NCBI RefSeq assembly: GCF_023100945.1
Contig: NZ_CP064689.1
Location: 2,896,001-2,960,000 of the forward strand
Length of the DNA stretch: 64,000 nucleotides
Source: Bradyrhizobium sp. 200
Lineage (GTDB): Bacteria > Pseudomonadota > Alphaproteobacteria > Rhizobiales > Xanthobacteraceae
Direction of reading: 5' to 3'
Under the pieces are notes generated by a model. It had not been told where the DNA came from. It searched no databases and saw nothing but the letters and a program-made list of their open reading frames with translations. Both the position numbers and the translations under genes were made by a program. Within the stretch, counting starts at the first letter, position 1. Each line of letters begins with the position of its first letter. Positions 52,267-60,259 of this stretch are shown here, piece by piece.

Positions 52267-53604
52267 TTACCGGCCTGCGGAGGGTGCGCTGGCGAGGCGG
52301 GTCAAAGCGGGCGTTGCCGCCATCTTGACCAGCACGTCCTTGACCGGATGCTCGGTCCAGGCCTGCGTGACGTAATCGCGATGGGTGACGCCGTCGGGCG
52401 TCTGCACGAATACGACGCTGCCGGGTCTCAGCGACCCGTCCATGCTCTCGGTGACGGTGATGCCTTTGTCGCGGAGCATCTGCATCAGCTCCACGTCGTG
52501 CCGCTTGGTGTAGCGGGTATACGAGGAGACGAAGAAGCCGGTGCGGTTTTTCTCGATCCAGGAGGCGAACTTGTCGAGTTCGCCGTAGACGGCATCGAGC
52601 AGGAAAACGCCGCGGACCCGGTTGGGGAGGCCGCCGACCTCGAGACTCCAGGCGGTCGGCAGGAAGCCGCCGCTATAGCCGACGATCACGATCGGCAGGT
52701 TAGCGAACGCCTGCGCCGATTTCGGGTCGCCATAGAGGCGGGCGAGATGGCTCGCTGACTCATCGATGAAGCGCTTGAAGCCGCCCGGCTGCCAGAACTT
52801 GCCGGCGCTCGAGTCGGCCGCGTTCACCGCCATTTGGGGCGCGAGCAGCACGGCGTTGACGCCGGAATCCGAGATCTGCTGCGGCACCAATTGCCGGTCG
52901 CGGACGTCGCGCTCCAGCGTCGCGCCATTGCCGTGGAAGAACACCACGATCACGCCCGGCTTCCTGACATCGAACGTCTCGGGGACATGCACCAGCACGC
53001 GGCTGTCGCTGTAGGTCTCGTCCTGCCAATAGACCCGGCCGCCATAGCTGCGGTGGCCCTTGCGGTCGCCCTTGGAGATGTTGAGGAACGGCTCTTCGGA
53101 GCGCGGGTTGGTGCCGAAATAGGGGAAGGCGGAGGACTTCATGCTGACCAGCGTGGTCAATTCTTCGCGCTCGGTCCGGGGCAGCGTCAGCGTCGGCGTC
53201 AGCGACGCGACCCTCACGGGTTCGGTACGCTCGGCGCGCGATTGCGGCACCAGCGCAACCTGGCGCTGGACCTGCAGCAGGCTTTCATTGGCAGTCGGGA
53301 AACGGTCGGCGAATTGCGGCTGCGGGAAACGGTCGTCGAACGTATCGATCGAAGTCCGGGATTTGGCGCGGGACTTTGCGCCTTCGGTGTTCGCCGCCAG
53401 CATTCCCGCGCTCGGCGCCTTGCCGCACTGAACTAGCGCAAAGGACAGCGGCACGACCAGCGCAACCAGCACCACCCAATGCCATCGGAGCGGCAAGGAG
53501 CAGCGCGGCAGGACCGGGGACGTCGCCCGGCTGGCGCGATCAACTGTCAGGAATTTCGGAATTGCTCCGACCATCCACCCCAATGTCCCAAGATCCACCG
53601 TCAA
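52267..53604 (-). CDS. Membrane-anchored alpha/beta hydrolase-like protein
   Basis: The 445-residue protein has a hydrophobic anchor near residues 40-60 (LRWHWVVLVALVVPLSFALV), a Ser/Thr-rich linker and a C-terminal alpha/beta-hydrolase-type domain. That domain carries VIVVFFHGNGATLERDV (oxyanion loop) and IVIVGYSGGFLPTAWSLEVG (nucleophile elbow G-Y-S-G-G). The catalytic His is not certain. It probably acts in the periplasm. A likely shorter start is ATG at 53574 (MVGAIPKFLTV), since the first ten residues look unconserved. Function unknown. Confidence 0.7.
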   Translation of the reverse strand: MTVDLGTLGWMVGAIPKFLTVDRASRATSPVLPRCSLPLRWHWVVLVALVVPLSFALVQCGKAPSAGMLAANTEGAKSRAKSRTSIDTFDDRFPQPQFADRFPTANESLLQVQRQVALVPQSRAERTEPVRVASLTPTLTLPRTEREELTTLVSMKSSAFPYFGTNPRSEEPFLNISKGDRKGHRSYGGRVYWQDETYSDSRVLVHVPETFDVRKPGVIVVFFHGNGATLERDVRDRQLVPQQISDSGVNAVLLAPQMAVNAADSSAGKFWQPGGFKRFIDESASHLARLYGDPKSAQAFANLPIVIVGYSGGFLPTAWSLEVGGLPNRVRGVFLLDAVYGELDKFASWIEKNRTGFFVSSYTRYTKRHDVELMQMLRDKGITVTESMDGSLRPGSVVFVQTPDGVTHRDYVTQAWTEHPVKDVLVKMAATPALTRLASAPSAGR

Positions 53605-53832
53605 CCGGCGTAAGCTCGCACGCGTTTAGGCGACATTAAGCGTCCGGAAAAACTCCCCACGTCCGGAAGCCCCGAGGAGACCATGCAATCGTGTCGCGAT
53701 TGTGGGACCGTCACGATGTTTTCGCAATCCAGTAGTCGCACGGTGGTAGTTGGGGGTATTATATAACCTATTTTGCATCTCAATTTAAACCATTGTTAGC
53801 ATTGCTTGAATTGAGGCGCGTGTGCCTGCACG

Positions 53833-55245
53833 ATGCAGCTCCTGGCTGCGGCGCTGAAGGTACGGTCCGAGATGGCGGCATCAGAAACGGGAAGCCCGGC
53901 GTGGCCTGGCTCGCGCTCCGGCAGCGGGTCCACCGTTTCGGTCCTGGTGGCGGTTGCCATCGTCGTTGCCGACATGGTCGGTGTGGGCGTCTTCACCAGC
54001 CTCGGCTTTCAGGTCAAGGACATCCCCTCCGGTTTTTCGATCCTGTTGCTGTGGACGATCGGCGGCATCGTCGCGTTGTGCGGAGTGTTTTCCTACGGCG
54101 AACTCGGCGCGATGTTTCCGCGCTCGAGCGGCGAGTACAACTTTCTCGGCCGGGCCTACCACCCGGCCTTCGGCTTTGTGGCGGGCTGGGTGTCGGCAAC
54201 CGTCGGCTTCGCCGCACCCGTGGCGCTGGCCGCCATGGCATTCGGCGAGTACGGCAAGTCGGTGCTGCCAGATGCACCGCCGCTGGTGCTGGCGATCGGC
54301 GTGGTGTGGCTGGTGTCGCTGGTGCAGCTCACCGGCGTGCGGCATTCCTCGACCTTTCAACTGATCGCGACCATTCTGAAGGTATTGCTGATCGTAGCCT
54401 TCCTGGTCAGCGGATTTGCGATCGGCACGGCGCAGCCGGTGTCGTTCGGGCCAACAGCCACCGACTTCACCCATATCGTCAGCGCGCCGTTCGCGATCAG
54501 TCTCGTCTTCGTGATGTATTCGTTCTCGGGGTGGAACGCGGCGACCTACATCATCGGCGAGGTGAGGTTGCCCGAGCGCAACGTGCCGCGGGCGATGCTG
54601 ATCGGAACGCTGATCGTGCTGGTGCTGTATGTGGCGCTCAACGCGGTGTTCCTGCACACCGCGCCGATCGACAAGCTGGCCGGGCAGCTCGACGTCGCCC
54701 GCATCTCCGGCAGCTATATCTTCGGCGAGTTCGGCGGCCGCATCGTCGGCGCGATGATCTGCTTCGGGCTGATCTCCTCGATCAGCGCGATGATGTGGAT
54801 CGGGCCTCGCGTCATGATGACAATGGGCGAGGACCTTCCGGTGCTGCGGGCGTTCGCCCGACGATCGACCGGCGGCGCGCCGCCTTACGCCATCCTGTTT
54901 CAGCTCACGGTCGCGAGCCTGATGCTGTTCACGCGCAGCTTCGAGGCGGTGCTCGACTTCATCCAGTTCGCGCTGCTGTTCTGTTCGTTCTTCACCGTGC
55001 TCGCCGTGATCAAGCTGCGCATCACGCATCCCGATCTGCCGCGGCCCTACCGTGCCTGGGGATACCCCGTGACCCCCTTGGTTTTCCTGCTCGTGACCGG
55101 GTTCATGATGTACTACCTCTTGACCGAACGGCCGTTGCAGTCGCTGCTGGGTCTTCTGATCATGTGTTCAGGCCTCCTGATTTACGCCGTCTTCCGCAAG
55201 CGGGCGGATCAAGCCCCCGCGGCGGTATCCGCGGGTCGCGAATGA
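53833..55245 (+). CDS. APC family amino acid permease
   Basis: The 470-residue inner-membrane protein has twelve or so helices. The first carries the APC motif VAIVVADMVGVGVFTSLGF (unwound G-rich substrate site), followed by ARSSGEYNFLGRAYHPAFGF-like sequence typical of the family and LVFVMYSFSGWNAATYIIGE in helix 6. It would import amino acids by proton symport or exchange; specificity cannot be told. Start at 53833 or the in-frame ATG at 53872. Its TGA overlaps the ATG of the next gene (ATGA), indicating coupling with an exported protein. Confidence 0.88.
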   Translation: MQLLAAALKVRSEMAASETGSPAWPGSRSGSGSTVSVLVAVAIVVADMVGVGVFTSLGFQVKDIPSGFSILLLWTIGGIVALCGVFSYGELGAMFPRSSGEYNFLGRAYHPAFGFVAGWVSATVGFAAPVALAAMAFGEYGKSVLPDAPPLVLAIGVVWLVSLVQLTGVRHSSTFQLIATILKVLLIVAFLVSGFAIGTAQPVSFGPTATDFTHIVSAPFAISLVFVMYSFSGWNAATYIIGEVRLPERNVPRAMLIGTLIVLVLYVALNAVFLHTAPIDKLAGQLDVARISGSYIFGEFGGRIVGAMICFGLISSISAMMWIGPRVMMTMGEDLPVLRAFARRSTGGAPPYAILFQLTVASLMLFTRSFEAVLDFIQFALLFCSFFTVLAVIKLRITHPDLPRPYRAWGYPVTPLVFLLVTGFMMYYLLTERPLQSLLGLLIMCSGLLIYAVFRKRADQAPAAVSAGRE

Positions 55246-56474
55246 ACATGCTGCATTCCCTGAAAACGGCGAGGCTTGCCGCGGTCATGCTGCTGGCGGC
55301 CGTGGCTACCGTCCATGCCCAAACCGCAACGGTAGACGATACCGCGAAATTTCTGGCGGGCATGATGCCGTCGGCGGATTCGCCGCTCGCGCCGCTCACC
55401 CAGGAGGCGGCCTGGCAGCGTCACGCCAAATTCTTCGATACCGCGTTTGGGAAACTCGAGGAGCGCCAGTTGTCGCGGATCCGCGCCTGGGCGGATACAA
55501 ATCTGGCGGCGCCGCGGCCGACCATGTTCTACATGTTCTCGGGCCCGGACTTTCTCTATGCGAACGCGTTCTATTCCAAGGCGTCGACCTATGTGCTGAG
55601 TGCGCTCGAGCCGGTCGGCTCGGTGCCGGACCTTTCGAGACTGCCGCGCGGCGGCATTGCGTCTGCGCTCTACAATGTCGAGCGCTCGCTGGGATCGATC
55701 CTGAGCTTCAGTTTCTTCATCACCAAGCAGATGAAGACCGATCTGCAGGCGGGCCAGATCAGCGGGACGTTACCGATCCTCTACGTGTTCCTGGCGCGCT
55801 CGGGCATGACCGTGAGGAGCGTCAATCCGATCTCGCTGGACGATGAGGGCGCGGCGTATTTTGCCGGCGAAAATGCCGGACCTAACGCCGTACGCGGCGT
55901 TCGCATCACCTTCGCCGGCAGCGACAGTCAGGAAAAGACGCTGTATTACTTCTCGACCGACCTTTCCAACTCCGGCGTGAAGGCGAGCGGTTTCCTGAAA
56001 TTCTGTGCGACGCTCGCGCCGGGCAATAGCCTGCTCAAGAGCGCCTCCTATCTGCCGCACTCCGGCAACTTCACCACGGTGCGCGACTTCCTGCTCGCCA
56101 ACAGCGCCACCATCATCCAGGACGATTCCGGAATTCCGCTTGCGTATTACAGCACGAAGAAGTGGCGCTTGTTCCCGTTCGGCCGTTATCTGGGACCGAT
56201 CGACGAATTCCCGGGACGCTATCAGGAATCCTATGCCGCGCTGTTCCGGCGGGCGCAGCCGATTGATTTCGGCATCGGCTATCGCTGGCGGACGCCCGAA
56301 ACGAATTTGCTGCTGTCGGTGAAGTTGCCGGACGACGGCTCGGCGAGTTCCGACGCGACGTCGGTGACCGAAACCCCGCCACCGCCACCGTCGCCGCCGC
56401 GGGTTCGAAAACCGCGTCCGCCAGCGGACATCGGACCCCAGCAGCGAGGCGGCGGCTTCTTCTTCTGGCGCTAG
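55242..56474 (+). CDS. Exported protein of unknown function, coupled to the APC permease
   Basis: The 410-residue protein has a signal peptide (LAAVMLLAAVATVHAQ, cleaved near residue 26). A mostly helical-plus-strand body follows with MFYMFSGPDFLYANAFYSKA and SLLKSASYLPHSGNFTTVRD, and then a Pro-rich tail ending in RGGGFFFWR. The gene starts in an ATGA overlap with the permease stop, so the two proteins are made together. I do not recognise a family and see no metal site or catalytic triad. The two may be functionally linked, for example a periplasmic accessory to uptake, which is inference. Confidence 0.75.
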   Translation: MNMLHSLKTARLAAVMLLAAVATVHAQTATVDDTAKFLAGMMPSADSPLAPLTQEAAWQRHAKFFDTAFGKLEERQLSRIRAWADTNLAAPRPTMFYMFSGPDFLYANAFYSKASTYVLSALEPVGSVPDLSRLPRGGIASALYNVERSLGSILSFSFFITKQMKTDLQAGQISGTLPILYVFLARSGMTVRSVNPISLDDEGAAYFAGENAGPNAVRGVRITFAGSDSQEKTLYYFSTDLSNSGVKASGFLKFCATLAPGNSLLKSASYLPHSGNFTTVRDFLLANSATIIQDDSGIPLAYYSTKKWRLFPFGRYLGPIDEFPGRYQESYAALFRRAQPIDFGIGYRWRTPETNLLLSVKLPDDGSASSDATSVTETPPPPPSPPRVRKPRPPADIGPQQRGGGFFFWR

Positions 56475-56486
56475 AACGTCCGGACG

Positions 56487-56654
56487 TCACCAGTGGACGC
56501 TTTGACTCGGTACGATGAAGGCCGCTGTGCTGGGTGGTTCGGAACGCGTGCCGAAATATTGCCACGCCGCGACGATGAGGATGAGCAGCGCGAGGATCGC
56601 GAGCAGGTCGTTCAGCCGGGGATCGTGACCATGGTGGCTGATTTTCCAGCGCAT
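56487..56654 (-). CDS. Small single-helix membrane protein
   Basis: The 55-residue ORF reads MRWKISHHGHDPRLNDLLAI, then LALLILIVAAWQYFGTRSEP and a short tail. One membrane helix follows a His-rich basic N-terminus. GGGGAGGAAACAAACG precedes the ATG at 56654, an excellent ribosome site. It is convergent with the exported-protein gene and upstream of nothing obvious. No family recognised. Confidence 0.7.
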   Translation of the reverse strand: MRWKISHHGHDPRLNDLLAILALLILIVAAWQYFGTRSEPPSTAAFIVPSQSVHW

Positions 56655-56732
56655 CGTTTGTTTCCTCCCCGAGGGAGCATCCAAATCAATGCGGGCGGGG
56701 AACCGGGGTTCCCGCGCATCAGCAATGCACGA

Positions 56733-57086
56733 TCATGGGCCGTTGACGCCGCGCCAGCGACCATAGCGCCACGGCAGATACCATCGCGCGCCCGGAGGTG
56801 TGATGAGCGGCACATTGTCGATGCCGGATGTGCCCCAAGGTTGGCAGCGCAGGATCCGCGCCAACGTCATCCATCCGCCGCCCCACAGGCCGAAGCGCTC
56901 GATCGCTTCGTCGCCATACACCGAACATGTCGGCAGATGCCGGCAGTTGTAACCGACCAGGAGCGACAGCGTATGCCGGTAGGTCCAGATCAGCGCGCGC
57001 CCAGCATTGCGCGGCAGACGGCGGACGGTGTTGGCACAATCCGTGCAGTGCTTCGGAGGTGACGATGAATGATCAGCGGGCGCCAT
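56733..57086 (-). CDS. yidD: Membrane protein insertion efficiency factor YidD
   Basis: The 117-residue protein has the YidD core: RALIWTYRHTLSLLVGYNCR, the conserved HLPTCSVYGDEAIERFG with its Cys and Ser-x-Y, and GWMTLARILRCQPWG with a second Cys. It is inner-membrane associated and helps YidC insert membrane proteins. The N-terminal 25 residues, with CTDCAN, are an extension beyond the usual length of ~85-90. It is not next to rnpA/yidC here, as is often seen in Rhizobiales. Confidence 0.9.
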   Translation of the reverse strand: MAPADHSSSPPKHCTDCANTVRRLPRNAGRALIWTYRHTLSLLVGYNCRHLPTCSVYGDEAIERFGLWGGGWMTLARILRCQPWGTSGIDNVPLITPPGARWYLPWRYGRWRGVNGP

Positions 57087-57325
57087 GCTGAACTATGTAC
57101 GTAGTTTTGCGGGTGTTCCCAAGCAAGGAACTCAATGCGTGCAGATATTTACGCCACAGTTCGGAATTATCGCACCGCGAAACGGTAGTGCAAGCCAAGG
57201 TATTATGGACGACACAGGACAGTGAGGTTACCGTTTTCATACGGATCGATGACGGAATCATCTCGCGCTAAAGTGGGGCCATTGCCACTGGTCGTCGTAG
57301 ACGGGGCTTGGGGGAAGGAACCAAA

Positions 57326-58246
57326 TTGAGGCTTTTGACGTCGCTGAAATTTCGCGGCTGGGCCCTTCTCGGTGCCACCGCCTTTTGTCTCGCATTGCCG
57401 GGCGCGATCACGACGCTGGGCAATTCCGCGCACGCGGGCGGCACCCTGGAAGAACGCAAGCAGCCGATGCATTTCAAGTGGAATGCCTGCCAGCCGGATT
57501 GCAGGGGCTGGGTTTCGGCCGTTGGCATCGTTACGTCGGATAGCCCGAGGGAGTTTGAGGAGTTCGCGAGAGGTCGCCAGCTCGCCGGCGCGACCATCGT
57601 GCTCGATTCCAGCGGCGGCTCGGTCAACGATTCCATCACGCTCGGCCGCCGGTTTCGCAGTCTCGGCGCGCTGACCACGGTCGGCGCCACCGTGCGCACG
57701 CAGGCCTCGAATGGCGAACGCGCAAGCGTGGCGCCGGAGGCCTATTGCGAGTCGATGTGCGTGTTCCTGCTTCTTTCGGGCAAGACCCGTTATGTCCCGC
57801 CGGTCGCGCATGTCCGCGTGCACCAGATCTGGATGGGCGATCGCGCCGATGATGCCAAGGCCGCGAGCTACACCGCGCAGGACCTGATGATCGTGCAGCG
57901 CGACATTGGCCGCCTCACGAAATACACCTTCGACATGGGCGGTACCGGCGATCTGCTGTCGCTCGCGCTCAGCGTCCCGCCGTGGGAAGACCTGCACGAA
58001 TTGTCGCGCGCTGAATTGCGCCTGGCCAATCTCGTCACGACCGATGCGGCCGCCGATGTGTTCCCGCAGGACAATGCATCGGTGCCGATGGCCGAGGCGA
58101 AGCCTGCCAAGCCGCAGGACCGCTTCGTCAGTTCCGCCGTCGAGGGTGACGCGCAACCGCAGCCGAGCAAGTCCACCAAGACCGCCGAAGCCGCGGCTCC
58201 CACCGGCGGCTCGGCAACCGCGCCGGTCCAGCCGCAGCAGAAGTAA
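57326..58246 (+). CDS. Exported ClpP/crotonase-fold protein (COG3904-like), paralogue
   Basis: The 306-residue protein has a signal peptide (LRLLTSLKFRGWALLGATAF and on, cleaved near AHA). It then has a core like that of the protein at 50940-52208: GATIVLDSSGGSVNDSITLG (GGS turn), AYCESMCVFLLLSGKTRYV (Ser in C-x-S-x-C) and VRVHQIWMG (candidate His). The C-terminus is a Pro/Ala-rich disordered tail. The start is TTG at 57326, preceded by GGGGAAGGA with good spacing; TTG at 57308 is an alternative. Function unknown; a Ser/His dyad on a ClpP-like scaffold suggests peptide hydrolysis. Confidence 0.78.
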   Translation: MRLLTSLKFRGWALLGATAFCLALPGAITTLGNSAHAGGTLEERKQPMHFKWNACQPDCRGWVSAVGIVTSDSPREFEEFARGRQLAGATIVLDSSGGSVNDSITLGRRFRSLGALTTVGATVRTQASNGERASVAPEAYCESMCVFLLLSGKTRYVPPVAHVRVHQIWMGDRADDAKAASYTAQDLMIVQRDIGRLTKYTFDMGGTGDLLSLALSVPPWEDLHELSRAELRLANLVTTDAAADVFPQDNASVPMAEAKPAKPQDRFVSSAVEGDAQPQPSKSTKTAEAAAPTGGSATAPVQPQQK

Positions 58247-58269
58247 GTTCTGTCCCAACCCACGGTGTC

Positions 58270-58362
58270 ATCATCCGCGAAAGCGGATGATTCTGTACGC
58301 CGCGGCGTTTGTGATCGAACGAGAATTCCCGGCGTACTGGGTACCCCGCATTCCCGGGGTAC
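58270..58362. repeat. Double-hairpin repeat (ATCATCCGCGAAAGCGGATGAT type)
   Basis: ATCATCCGC (58270-58278) pairs with GCGGATGAT (58283-58291) through a GAAA loop, and GTACCCCG (58341-58348) pairs with CGGGGTAC (58355-58362). In between is TGTACGCCGCGG, and CGGCGTAC before the second hairpin mirrors GTACGCCG. I recognise this as an abundant Bradyrhizobium repeat. It fills the gap between the convergent ClpP-like and IscU-like genes. Confidence 0.85.
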
Positions 58363-58385
58363 GCCGGCGCTTTGTGGGGTGCCCC

Positions 58386-58835
58386 TTAAACCGATGCCGG
58401 CTGCTTGGCCTTGGCTTCGATCTGGCCGATGGCGTCGACCACGGCGTCGAAGGTCAGCATGGTCGAGGCGTGGCGGGCCTTGTAGTCGCGCACCGGTTCG
58501 AGCAGGGCGATGTCGGCCCATTTGCCTTGCGGGGGACTGCCGTTTTCCTTCAGCATCTTGCGCACGGTTTCTCGCAATTCACGTAACTCGCTGGCCGTTG
58601 AGCCGACCACGTGGCTTGCCATGATCGAGGAGGAGGCCTGGCCGAGCGCGCAGGCCTTCACGTCGTGGGCGAAGTCGGTGACCACCGGCCCGTCCATCTT
58701 CAGGTCGACCTTGACGGTCGAGCCGCATAGCTTGGAGTGGGCGGTGGCACTGGCGTGGGGGTCGGGGAGGCGGCCGAGACGGGGGATATTGCCCGCCAGT
58801 TCGATGATCCGCTTGTTGTAGATGTCGTTCAGCAT
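58386..58835 (-). CDS. IscU/NifU-like iron-sulfur cluster assembly scaffold protein
   Basis: The 149-residue protein has the N-terminal scaffold fold: IIELAGNIPRLGRLPDPHAS, the first ligand in SKLCGSTVKVDL, the second in HDVKACALGQASSSIMASHV, and a C-terminal helix region. The usual third Cys near the end, as in NifU/IscU, is missing: the equivalent position reads YKARHASTML with Ser. It may therefore work like the SufU-type group in which two Cys and an Asp bind metal. It is divergent from folE. No isc or suf genes are in the window. Confidence 0.85.
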   Translation of the reverse strand: MLNDIYNKRIIELAGNIPRLGRLPDPHASATAHSKLCGSTVKVDLKMDGPVVTDFAHDVKACALGQASSSIMASHVVGSTASELRELRETVRKMLKENGSPPQGKWADIALLEPVRDYKARHASTMLTFDAVVDAIGQIEAKAKQPASV

Positions 58836-59067
58836 GAGAATCGGTATCCCGGGCGGCGGTCCGAGCGCCCTTGGCGGCTGGGTTTCATCGTCCTATATAT
58901 GGACAGGAACGACGGAAAAACAGCCCGGCCGTTTGCCGAAGGTGGCCCGATATGGAAACCAGTGTGGCCGCCGACGTTTTGTGGATGGGACTCAGGCGCC
59001 CGGCGGCAATGCCGCCCCGTCTGCCCGGTGACACTCCGGTCCTTGTGGCCGGTCGAACGGAGAAGAC

Positions 59068-59790
59068 ATGGACGCATTGATTAAATCCCTCCGCCCAGGC
59101 AAGGCGCCTGACTTGAAGCCTTCCGAAGTGAAATCGCCCGATGTGGCTCCGGAAACACGCCCGGCCGAGCTCGATCCGGCCGAGTTCCTGGCCGCTGCCG
59201 TTCGCGCCGACCTGCCGCGCCCGTCGCGCGCGGAGGCCGAACAGGCCGTGCATACCTTGCTCAGCTACATCGGCGAGAACCCCGGCCGCGAGGGCCTTCT
59301 GGATACGCCGCGCCGGGTGGTCGAAGCCTTCGACGAACTCTATCAGGGCTACCACCAGTGCCCGGCCGAAGTGCTGGACCGCACCTTTGGCGAGACCGCC
59401 GGCTATGATGATTTCGTCCTGGTTCGCGACATCGAATTCACCTCGCAATGCGAGCATCACATGATGCCGTTCTACGGCAGGGCGCATATCGCCTATACGC
59501 CGATCGAGCGGGTGGTGGGGTTGTCCAAGCTGGCGCGGCTGACCGATATCTTCGCCCGCCGCCTGCAGACACAGGAGCATCTGACTGCTCAGATCGCCGC
59601 CGCGATCGACGAGGTCTTGAAACCCCGCGGCGTTGCCGTGCTGATCGAGGCGGAGCATACCTGCATGTCGGTGCGCGGCGTCGCCAAGCATGGTGCGATG
59701 ACGTTCACCAGCCGGTTCACCGGCATGTTCCGCGACAATCCGGCGGAGCAGCAGCGTTTCCTGTCCCTGGTGCGAGGACCGAGCCGGTAA
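59068..59790 (+). CDS. folE: GTP cyclohydrolase I (type IA)
   Basis: The 240-residue protein converts GTP to dihydroneopterin triphosphate in folate synthesis. Conserved blocks are [20 protein letters not shown], the zinc-binding and substrate segment [38 protein letters not shown], and [18 protein letters not shown] with the second Cys. It has an N-terminal extension of about 45 residues ([17 protein letters not shown]) not seen in E. coli FolE. It lies 27 nt before hisI, so the two are likely co-transcribed. Confidence 0.97.
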   Translation: MDALIKSLRPGKAPDLKPSEVKSPDVAPETRPAELDPAEFLAAAVRADLPRPSRAEAEQAVHTLLSYIGENPGREGLLDTPRRVVEAFDELYQGYHQCPAEVLDRTFGETAGYDDFVLVRDIEFTSQCEHHMMPFYGRAHIAYTPIERVVGLSKLARLTDIFARRLQTQEHLTAQIAAAIDEVLKPRGVAVLIEAEHTCMSVRGVAKHGAMTFTSRFTGMFRDNPAEQQRFLSLVRGPSR

Positions 59791-59817
59791 CCTCGCTTGA
59801 AGTTTGCGAGGCCAGCC

Positions 59818-60237
59818 GTGTCCACGTCAAAACATGACCACGATCGCGAAGAAGGGCTGGATTTCCAGCCCAAATTCGACGCGTCCGGGCTCGTGACCTG
59901 TGTCGCAACCGACGCTGCGACCGGCGACGTGCTGATGGTCGCGCACATGAATGACGAGGCGCTGCGCAAGACCATCGCCAGTGGCGAGGCGTGGTACTTC
60001 AGCCGTTCGCGCAATGCGTTGTGGCGAAAAGGTGAGACGTCGGGTCAAACCCAGCGCGTGGTCGAGATGCGCCTGGATTGCGACCAGGACGCGGTCTGGA
60101 TCAGGGTCGAGCAGACTGGCGCCGCCTGTCACACCGGGCGGCGGTCCTGCTTCTATCGCAAGGTCGACAGTGGTGCGCGATTGTCATTCGTCGACGCTGA
60201 CCGCCTGTTCGATCCAAAAGCGGTCTACCGCGAATAG
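59818..60237 (+). CDS. hisI: Phosphoribosyl-AMP cyclohydrolase
   Basis: The 139-residue protein opens the adenine ring of phosphoribosyl-AMP in histidine synthesis. Blocks in order are [40 protein letters not shown], the metal-binding [20 protein letters not shown] and GRRSCFYR, with Cys and Asp ligands. It is the single-domain form, without HisE. GTG at 59818 is preceded by GCGAGG with 6 nt spacing; TTG at 59797 would add seven residues. It follows folE directly. Confidence 0.95.
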   Translation: MSTSKHDHDREEGLDFQPKFDASGLVTCVATDAATGDVLMVAHMNDEALRKTIASGEAWYFSRSRNALWRKGETSGQTQRVVEMRLDCDQDAVWIRVEQTGAACHTGRRSCFYRKVDSGARLSFVDADRLFDPKAVYRE

Positions 60238-60259
60238 TCTTGGCTGGTCGAAAGCTCGG

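Noticed and set aside
53793..55241. Upstream extension of the exported-protein frame across the APC permease gene
   Set aside because: It overlaps the permease in another frame; the ATG at 55242 with a signal peptide is the credible start.
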